Below, one piece after another: positions 23,252 through 27,373 of a stretch of 27,373 nucleotides of DNA. Under the pieces are notes generated by a model that was given only the letters and a program-made list of their open reading frames with translations, was not told the origin of the DNA and did not search any database. The position numbers were made by a program, and so were the translations under genes. Position 1 is the stretch's first letter; each line of letters opens with the position of its first letter. Source of the stretch: a virus; IMG/VR virus record IMGVR_UViG_3300009509_000697, positions 1 to 27,373 of that record; one strand, given 5' to 3'.

Positions 23252-23554
23252 ATGATGTCTGAAGATGCTGTAAATTTTTTACTCTTGTGGTTGTGCCAGT
23301 TGATTGAAAACAATCGTGGTGATTGGAAACAGGGCATTGTTTCCCTGATAAATCTCGCCAACGATGTGATTGACAACCACAACGCTGCCGTTGAAGAATG
23401 GGGTGGCGGTGGATTGTACTGGCATGAGACATCCAAATACTCGGATAATCAATGCGTATTCAGTGGTTTCCTGCGAAGGGATACTAAATACGGAAAGATT
23501 GCTTTTCCGTGGCCTCATGTCAATCCACACAGAATCGTGTGGCATACCAACTAG
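23252..23554 (+). CDS. Small protein, function unknown
   Basis: A 100-residue protein (MMSEDAVNFLLLWLCQLIEN) with AAGGAG 6 bases upstream; two ATGs in a row. The N-terminal half is helical (VSLINLANDVIDNHNAAVEEW), then a GGGG turn, then a C-terminal part with several Trp, His and Pro residues. It is the third of three closely spaced genes starting at 22851. Function is not recognised. Confidence 0.65.
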   Translation: MMSEDAVNFLLLWLCQLIENNRGDWKQGIVSLINLANDVIDNHNAAVEEWGGGGLYWHETSKYSDNQCVFSGFLRRDTKYGKIAFPWPHVNPHRIVWHTN

Positions 23555-23585
23555 AGAGCTTGCTCTTACTAGAAAAGGAGAGCCT

Positions 23586-23594
23586 ATGATTTAG
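23586..23594 (+). CDS. Dipeptide minigene Met-Ile-stop
   Basis: AAAAGGAG is followed after five bases by ATG ATT TAG. This is the layout of a functional minigene; lambda's bar minigenes encode a two-codon Met-Ile product (ATG ATA stop) and act by sequestering peptidyl-tRNA. Reading through the amber codon would add about 29 residues to the TGA ending just inside the next gene. A decayed gene start is the alternative. Confidence 0.4.
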   Translation: MI

Positions 23595-23604
23595 AGAATA
23601 TGCG

Positions 23605-23635
23605 TATGGCAGAGCTGGATAAGCCCTCTGCCATA
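23605..23635 (+). terminator. Perfect 10-bp hairpin after minigene
   Basis: TATGGCAGAG pairs with CTCTGCCATA around an 11-base loop, starting 10 bases after the minigene stop. No T run follows. It resembles the other intergenic stems in this cluster. Confidence 0.4.
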
Positions 23636-23680
23636 TCAATATGCTCTCAATCAGAGCAAATACTATAAAGGAGGTGTACC

Positions 23681-23791
23681 GTGAACTTCGTCAAGGTTTG
23701 TTTTTGGACGATGGTGGCGGCTCTTGTGGCTGGCATATATTACATATGCTTACAGCTACAATGGGCGGCATCCAACTTCAATCCATTCTAA
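23681..23791 (+). CDS. 36-residue single-span membrane peptide
   Basis: A GTG with AAAGGAGGTG upstream opens MNFVKVCFWTMVAALVAGIY, continuing through a hydrophobic stretch to residue about 26 and ending in a polar tail (AASNFNPF). This is one transmembrane segment. The TAA overlaps the AAGGAG of the next gene. A longer frame overlapping here in another register lacks a ribosome binding site and is rejected. Small phage membrane peptides often act in host takeover or exclusion, but its role is unknown. Confidence 0.6.
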   Translation: MNFVKVCFWTMVAALVAGIYYICLQLQWAASNFNPF

Positions 23792-23803
23792 AGGAGAAAT
23801 GTC

Positions 23804-24040
23804 ATGGCAAATGTTCCAGCAGCTTCATCACAGACCATTTTCAACCGTGGGAAGCACTCCTACGGGAAAGTCGTTCATTCGAGCGACGAAAAGGGTCGCT
23901 CTGTATGTCACACACGTGTAGGGAGAGTGATATACAAGAGCACTGGCGACAAGACAGGCTTGGTCAATTCAACGAATATGGAATTTCCAACAGTTCGTGC
24001 GGCGAAGTTCTATATGGATTGCCTGACTCAGCCACACTAG
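23804..24040 (+). CDS. Small basic protein, function unknown
   Basis: A 78-residue protein (MANVPAASSQTIFNRGKHSY) with AAGGAG 7 bases before the ATG. It is Ser/Lys/Arg-rich in the first 50 residues and ends in a helix (AAKFYMDCLTQPH). No membrane segment or known motif. It follows the membrane peptide directly and probably shares its mRNA. Confidence 0.65.
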   Translation: MANVPAASSQTIFNRGKHSYGKVVHSSDEKGRSVCHTRVGRVIYKSTGDKTGLVNSTNMEFPTVRAAKFYMDCLTQPH

Positions 24041-24087
24041 CCGTTACAATCGAATAGTCATGTGTGACAGCATGACACACCACAACA

Positions 24088-24126
24088 AAGACCCTCCCTT
24101 TTCACTACATGTGAATAAAGGGTCTT
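24088..24126 (+). terminator. Probable terminator after the 78-residue gene
   Basis: AAGACCCT (24088-24095) pairs with AGGGTCTT (24119-24126), and TTCAC/GTGAA extends the stem inside around TACAT. The 3' side continues TCTTCCTTACTTTC, a moderately U-rich tail. Two more stems follow before the next gene (AGCACATCA/TGATGTGCT and CTACAC/GTGTAG). Confidence 0.5.
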
Positions 24127-24272
24127 CCTTACTTTCACACATTGTGGAAGTTGGTGGCCTGAGAAGCCTTGAAATGCCTAGAGTATAGGTCTAGCACATC
24201 AGTCGGGGGATTCAATGATTGATGTGCTGACACCTACACTTTATGTGTAGAGATTAGAAGAAAGGAGGCAAC

Positions 24273-24503
24273 ATGTGGAGAATTTTCTTTGAGTGCAATT
24301 TATCAGAAAATGTCCTTGGGTTTATTGCTATGTTTGACGAGCAATATGGTCTCTGGCAGATAGAGGCCACTTATCAACCTGATGAAGATGATTACCCACT
24401 AGGGACAAAGTGGCGCATCGAGGCAGATTTTGCTGTATTCCCTGCCAGAGTTATCGAGCACCTTGCGAAAAAGAAGTATGTGCCCACGGTGCGCTATTGG
24501 TAG
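24273..24503 (+). CDS. Small acidic protein, function unknown
   Basis: A 76-residue protein (MWRIFFECNLSENVLGFIAM) with AAAGGAGG six bases before the ATG. It has a central acidic stretch (QPDEDDYPLG) and ends with a basic helix (ARVIEHLAKKKYVPTVRYW). No family was recognised. It begins a new segment after a hairpin-rich gap of about 230 bases. Confidence 0.65.
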   Translation: MWRIFFECNLSENVLGFIAMFDEQYGLWQIEATYQPDEDDYPLGTKWRIEADFAVFPARVIEHLAKKKYVPTVRYW

Positions 24504-24540
24504 AACACGCTATTTACCTTATGAAAGGAGGTGATGCCAA

Positions 24541-24735
24541 GTGACAGATAAGGTAGACCGTTATAGCAAGCGGCGTGTCGACCGCCCCTCTCCTATGGGA
24601 GGCGTGGAGATACGCCGTGACTCTCCTGTCTTCTTCCCGTATTGGGTAGACCAGTACGGGCAAGTACAGGGTATGCCGCCTGTCGTCAAGCACGATAGGA
24701 AGGGCAAGGTAACGGGGGAAAAGAATGGGCAGTAG
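24541..24735 (+). CDS. Small basic protein, function unknown
   Basis: A GTG start with AAAGGAGGTG upstream gives 64 residues (MTDKVDRYSKRRVDRPSPMG), strongly basic and Pro-rich, probably largely unstructured, with no membrane segment. An ATG eight bases upstream of the GTG opens only a five-codon frame and lies too close to the ribosome binding site. From here the codons become richer in G and C. Nucleic-acid binding is possible but not shown. Confidence 0.6.
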   Translation: MTDKVDRYSKRRVDRPSPMGGVEIRRDSPVFFPYWVDQYGQVQGMPPVVKHDRKGKVTGEKNGQ

Positions 24736-24740
24736 GGAGA

Positions 24741-24762
24741 AGGGTGTCCTTCGGGACACCCT
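24741..24762 (+). terminator. UUCG-capped hairpin between small genes
   Basis: AGGGTGTCC-TTCG-GGACACCCT is a perfect 9-bp stem with the very stable TTCG loop, starting six bases after the stop codon. It is followed by AATTAG rather than a T run, so it may stabilise or process the message as well as slow RNA polymerase. Confidence 0.5.
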
Positions 24763-24789
24763 AATTAGTTGCACCAGAGGAGGTGCCTA

Positions 24790-25005
24790 TTGAGACGTAA
24801 ACATCCTAGTTTAGCGGAACTCGAAGAGACCGCAATCCGTAACTGGTTCGGTGTCATCGGGTTGCCGCTGGAGAATCCGTATCCACATAACGCTCAGTAC
24901 ACCGAGGGTTATGAGATTCTCTCTAAGTTGGCCCTACGCAAGGCTAAGGACATAGCTAAGCGTAGATATTCTATTTATCAAGCCCTATGGGGCGAAGGAG
25001 TGTAA
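24790..25005 (+). CDS. Small basic helical protein, function unknown
   Basis: I choose the TTG at 24790 because AGAGGAGGTG lies immediately upstream; a TTG 21 bases earlier has no site. The 71-residue product (MRRKHPSLAELEETAIRNWF) is helical and basic toward its end (RKAKDIAKRRYSIYQALWGE). The next gene starts 1 base after its TAA and its ribosome binding site lies inside this gene, so the pair is probably coupled. Function unknown. Confidence 0.6.
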   Translation: MRRKHPSLAELEETAIRNWFGVIGLPLENPYPHNAQYTEGYEILSKLALRKAKDIAKRRYSIYQALWGEGV

Positions 25006-25006
25006 A

Positions 25007-26020
25007 ATGTCCGAGATATTGGAACTCAACGGTAACCGCTATCAGTTCAAGTCTCAAACAAAATATGGCAGACCATCCGAGGAAACTTGGATGTCGTTTC
25101 GCTTTATTCCCGTGAACCATACGGGTGAGCTGACTAGCTTGCAGTTCGGCAAGGACAACTTCTATGTAATGCGCTCATACCTGAACGCTATCCTTGACGG
25201 ATTCGTGCGAAACATGTACGACTTCGGTCAGGATGGTGCGGTTGCGCTTTACAAGGAAGGTGCCGACAAGCCCCGCTCCAATGGTAGCATTGGCTACGCT
25301 CGTTCAACTGTGTTCGCTGGCCCCACTGAAGGTGTTTGGGGTACACAGCAACTCAAGGGACGCGTCTATCGCGTGAGGTATCCATCCCTCTTGAACGCTA
25401 AGAACGTCCGAGTCGCTGTTCCCATGACCACCTGGGTCAGCATCTACAAGCGGAACGAGTCCAAGCTCGTGCTGAACAATACGTGGGTGGATGCCTACAC
25501 AGGGGAATGTAACGCAGAGTTGAAGCATGACGCTCTGCTGGAACTTCTCCAGGGTAAAAGCGTCAACGTCCCATGTACCATTGGCGAGAGCAAGGACGGT
25601 AAGGTTCTTGATGGGTTGCAGAACGCTGTCAAGCGTATCTATCAGGAACTGAGCCTACTTCTGAATGGCGAGACCACCCAGGACGCCCTCAGGATTGCCG
25701 AACTCGCTCGGTTGGCTGAGTACAACCAGGAAGATACCGCTAGTAACCGTGAGGCTCGTGAAGAGGAACTGCGTGAGCAGAACAATGACCCCAAACCTGA
25801 ACCTACCAAGGAGGAGAAATCCAAGTTGGAGATTCGTGTGAATGGGAAAGTCATTCCCTTCAATGAGCTTAAGAAGGATTACTACCGTGTGTGGCCATTG
25901 ACCGTTGATGGCAAACGGCTGGCTTCTCCTGAGTATTTTATGCTCAGCATTATCCCAGGTTCTAGTCGGGCATTGGACTTCGCTGCTCCCAATGCTTACG
26001 ATTTAGAAACCATTCAATAG
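25007..26020 (+). CDS. 337-residue protein of unknown function, largest rightward gene
   Basis: The ATG (MSEILELNGNRYQFKSQTKY) has AAGGAG six bases upstream. Two parts are visible. The first, to about residue 230, is mixed alpha/beta with Trp/Tyr-rich strands and basic patches (LKGRVYRVRYPSLLNAKNVR). A Glu/Lys/Pro-rich, probably flexible linker at about 240-275 follows (REEELREQNNDPKPEPTKEE). A short C-terminal domain follows (IRVNGKVIPFNELKKDYYRV). No catalytic motif was seen. Third codon positions are C/G-rich compared with its neighbours, suggesting strong translation or different ancestry. A large UUCG hairpin follows the stop. Confidence 0.8.
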   Translation: MSEILELNGNRYQFKSQTKYGRPSEETWMSFRFIPVNHTGELTSLQFGKDNFYVMRSYLNAILDGFVRNMYDFGQDGAVALYKEGADKPRSNGSIGYARSTVFAGPTEGVWGTQQLKGRVYRVRYPSLLNAKNVRVAVPMTTWVSIYKRNESKLVLNNTWVDAYTGECNAELKHDALLELLQGKSVNVPCTIGESKDGKVLDGLQNAVKRIYQELSLLLNGETTQDALRIAELARLAEYNQEDTASNREAREEELREQNNDPKPEPTKEEKSKLEIRVNGKVIPFNELKKDYYRVWPLTVDGKRLASPEYFMLSIIPGSSRALDFAAPNAYDLETIQ

Positions 26021-26028
26021 TAGGACAC

Positions 26029-26054
26029 GGGGGAGGGGCTTCGGCTCCTCCCCC
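26029..26054 (+). terminator. Strong UUCG hairpin after the 337-residue gene
   Basis: GGGGGAGGGGC-TTCG-GCTCCTCCCCC is an 11-bp stem (one G-T pair) with a TTCG loop, nine bases after the stop. No T run follows. A second stem GTCTGC/GCAGAC lies just downstream. This is probably the 3' boundary of the transcript unit. Confidence 0.6.
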
Positions 26055-26134
26055 CACTCTGTCTGCTATTCATGGATGGCAGACACGGTGATTGTGTTAT
26101 CATCACCTAGTGTTCATCCCGTGTAGTAATTCAT

Positions 26135-26166
26135 ACACTGGATTCGGTTATTACACTGGAGTAATA
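26135..26166. promoter_or_regulatory. Direct repeat and dyad upstream of 82-residue gene
   Basis: ACACTGGA occurs twice 18 bases apart (26135, 26153). The second copy sits in a dyad TATTAC-actgga-GTAATA (26149-26166). It lies 36-67 bases before the start at 26202. An operator or promoter element is possible. I see no convincing -35/-10 pair. Confidence 0.3.
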
Positions 26167-26201
26167 CAAATTGTGGCGTACTACTCCATGGGAGGTGTGT
26201 A

Positions 26202-26450
26202 ATGTTATATTTCTTCATGGAAGTCCAGAAAGGGCACAAGATGTATGCTCCTACCCTGGAGTCCTTCATCATGTCATGGCAGAACGTGTTGAGAGTTGCC
26301 ATGACTATTTATTTCCTACAGTGTTCCCTCGCAGGAACGGATAGTGTGTTCTACGATGCCTGGGATGACACTGGTACTCTCATCACAGACCAATTATCAG
26401 AACTGGTGTCACAATTACACCAGAAAGGAGGAAGCACTACATGGAGATGA
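26202..26450 (+). CDS. Small protein, function unknown
   Basis: An 82-residue protein (MLYFFMEVQKGHKMYAPTLE) with GGGAGGTG before the ATG. It contains a hydrophobic central stretch (VLRVAMTIYFLQCSLAG) too short and mixed to call a membrane helix with certainty, then an acidic part (DAWDDTGTLITDQLSEL). It overlaps the next gene by 10 bases. A palindrome related to those at 11551 and 18161 lies inside it. Confidence 0.6.
   Translation: MLYFFMEVQKGHKMYAPTLESFIMSWQNVLRVAMTIYFLQCSLAGTDSVFYDAWDDTGTLITDQLSELVSQLHQKGGSTTWR
26323..26338. repeat. Third copy of the GTTCC-N6-GGAAC palindrome
   Basis: GTTCCCTCGCAGGAAC shares TTCC and GCAGGAA with the sites at 11551-11566 and 18161-18176. It lies inside a coding region, so coincidence is more likely here than for the other two. 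Confidence 0.3.
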
Positions 26451-26515
26451 CATGCGTCGATATTATTATATTTGTCGCCCTTATCATCGTCCTGTGGGTC
26501 TATAAGGATGATTGA
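26441..26515 (+). CDS. 24-residue membrane peptide
   Basis: AAAGGAGG precedes, by about ten bases, an ATG that opens MEMTCVDIIIFVALIIVLWV followed by YKDD. This is a single hydrophobic helix with a charged end. The start overlaps the end of the upstream gene by 10 bases. It is too short for standard gene callers. Function unknown; position among other tiny membrane peptides supports a real gene. Confidence 0.55.
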   Translation: MEMTCVDIIIFVALIIVLWVYKDD

Positions 26516-26555
26516 GAGAGGGAAGGCTATACCCCCGTAAAAGCGATTACAGTGA

Positions 26556-26609
26556 TGTGATATAGTGTGATATGGTGTGATGTAGTATCACGTGTATTAT
26601 GTGATATAG
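26556..26609 (+). repeat. Ten-base tandem repeats TGTGATATAG
   Basis: Three head-to-tail units (TGTGATATAG, TGTGATATGG, TGTGATGTAG) cover 26556-26585, and a fourth, identical to the first, is at 26600-26609. The 10-base step equals about one DNA turn. They lie 20-73 bases before the start codon at 26629 and may be binding sites for a regulator or replication protein. Confidence 0.6.
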
Positions 26610-26628
26610 GGAAGAAGGAGCGTTTAGC

Positions 26629-26835
26629 ATGATATACATATTAGGGATGATGAAGAGGGTCTTACCGATGGTAGGTAGGATAGCCAAGGTATATGATGGG
26701 ATAATCATAATATGTTCCTTAGGGATATATGACCCCAATACATATACATGGTCATTGGAGTTCATCCTGATGTCTCAGTTCAAGATATATGAATGGACGT
26801 GTCAATGGTTACTTAGACAAGAAGGAGGCATATGA
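26629..26835 (+). CDS. Small hydrophobic protein, likely membrane-associated
   Basis: A 68-residue protein (MIYILGMMKRVLPMVGRIAK) with AAGGAG 8 bases before the ATG. Residues about 20-35 (VYDGIIIICSLGIY) are hydrophobic; the ends are basic and aromatic. The gene overlaps the next by four bases (ATGA at 26832). It follows the tandem repeats directly. Function unknown. Confidence 0.55.
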   Translation: MIYILGMMKRVLPMVGRIAKVYDGIIIICSLGIYDPNTYTWSLEFILMSQFKIYEWTCQWLLRQEGGI

Positions 26836-26954
26836 TGATATGTCCTATAGAGATGAGTCATATCTATGCGTTATTATTGAGCATTGGGATATGGTTCTGT
26901 GTAGTGGGAATGATAGAGTGCTTGAAGTGTATGTTCAAGGACAAAGGAGAGTGA
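26832..26954 (+). CDS. 40-residue membrane peptide
   Basis: AAGGAGG lies 4 bases before the first of two adjacent ATGs (26832, 26835); the second may be the better spaced start. The product (MMICPIEMSHIYALLLSIGI) has one hydrophobic span to residue about 28 followed by a Cys/Lys-rich tail (ECLKCMFKDKGE). Its TGA is one base before the next start. A longer frame in another register lacks a matching site. Confidence 0.55.
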   Translation: MMICPIEMSHIYALLLSIGIWFCVVGMIECLKCMFKDKGE

Positions 26955-26955
26955 C

Positions 26956-27264
26956 ATGCCTGAATATAGTGAGTTGCCCAAGAATGTACAATGGTTTCTG
27001 TGTTCCTTGGGTGAGGAGCTGGTAAATCAAATAATAGAGTCTCCTATAGAGGGGATTGAAGTGAGGCTCTACATCAACGATGTTCTCGTTGACAACCCTA
27101 TCGAGGTGCTGGATGAGTGGATAGGTGTTGCTGATAAAGAAGTCAGTGAGTATGTATCAGCAACTGTCAAGAAACTGGTAGAGGATAAGTACGGGGAATT
27201 TATAGAGTCCCTTATATACTCAGCCAGGAATATACTCAACACATTTGAAGAAGGAGAACAATGA
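26956..27264 (+). CDS. Small acidic helical protein, function unknown
   Basis: A 102-residue protein (MPEYSELPKNVQWFLCSLGE) with AAAGGAG about 6 bases before the ATG. It is acidic, alpha/beta at the start (EVRLYINDVLVDNP) and helical toward the end (KLVEDKYGEFIESLIYSARN). The stop overlaps the next start as ATGA. No family was recognised. Confidence 0.7.
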   Translation: MPEYSELPKNVQWFLCSLGEELVNQIIESPIEGIEVRLYINDVLVDNPIEVLDEWIGVADKEVSEYVSATVKKLVEDKYGEFIESLIYSARNILNTFEEGEQ

Positions 27265-27373
27265 AAATATTACCGCAAGTGACACTACGGAAGCTCCATG
27301 TGTACACAAGCACATGGGCATTTAGGGTATTCAATGACAGACTCTGCTTCGAGGTCTACGTATGTAGCCCCTG
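27261..27373 (+). CDS. Partial gene at right window edge
   Basis: An ATG overlapping the previous TGA, with AAGGAG upstream, opens a frame of 37 visible codons (MKILPQVTLRKLHVYTSTWA) that continues beyond the window. Basic and aromatic residues dominate the visible part. Nothing more can be said of its role. Confidence 0.6.
   Translation, partial: MKILPQVTLRKLHVYTSTWAFRVFNDRLCFEVYVCSP

Noticed and set aside
23641-24057. Plus-strand frame of 138 codons
   Set aside because: It has no ribosome binding site and spans two other frames (23681-23791 and 23804-24040) that each have a strong site and correct spacing.
1-27373. CRISPR array, insertion sequence or integrase attachment site
   Set aside because: No regularly spaced direct repeats of 24 or more bases, no transposase or integrase frame, and no tRNA fragment were found by eye.

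Overview
The window reads as part of a tailed-phage genome (siphovirus-type, or an integrated or metagenomic relative). The evidence is a complete head and tail morphogenesis cluster: large terminase, portal, scaffold, HK97-fold-type major capsid protein, connectors, tail tube, frameshifting tail chaperones and a giant tape measure. A bacterial host is indicated by strong AAGGAG/GGAGG ribosome binding sites at nearly every gene, a perfect TTGACA/TATAAT promoter and the standard use of all three stop codons. I cannot name the host. No integrase, lysis, replication or tRNA gene is visible here.

Layout. From 1 to about 20.57 kb everything is on the minus strand and reads right to left: three small genes, terL (18261-19958), a control region, portal, scaffold, major capsid protein, head-tail connector, tail terminator-like protein, tail tube, a beta-rich decoration-like protein, tail assembly chaperones G and G-T, the tape measure (1410-10823) and two tail-tip proteins, the last cut by the window edge. 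Genes are tightly packed, with ATGA, TAATG or short overlaps. Between terL and portal lie, in order, a perfect consensus promoter, a palindrome just after the expected start of transcription, and an intrinsic terminator placed before the portal gene. The structural operon therefore appears to start through a leader that must be read through.

From about 20.57 to 21.24 kb there is a divergent non-coding region dense in perfect hairpins and long-range complementarities. It is a candidate large structured RNA. To its right, on the plus strand, lie about 17 small genes (about 24-110 codons) plus one 337-residue protein, and nearly all are unrecognised. They look like early or accessory genes. Each has a strong ribosome binding site, and the gaps hold conspicuous hairpins. 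Several are very short membrane peptides, and one is a two-codon minigene (Met-Ile-stop).

The most unusual object is the 3137-residue tape measure. Its C-terminal half is a normal tape measure (hydrophobic pair, aromatic-rich coiled coil, a GEMGPEKIIPS-type tail). In front of that lie about 1500 unrecognised residues and a segment with a full set of RecB/Cas4-like PD-(D/E)XK nuclease motifs, joined by a glycine-rich linker. Near the C terminus it also carries an exact match to the RanBP2-type zinc finger pattern. All domain assignments were made by eye from motifs and gene order, without database searches.
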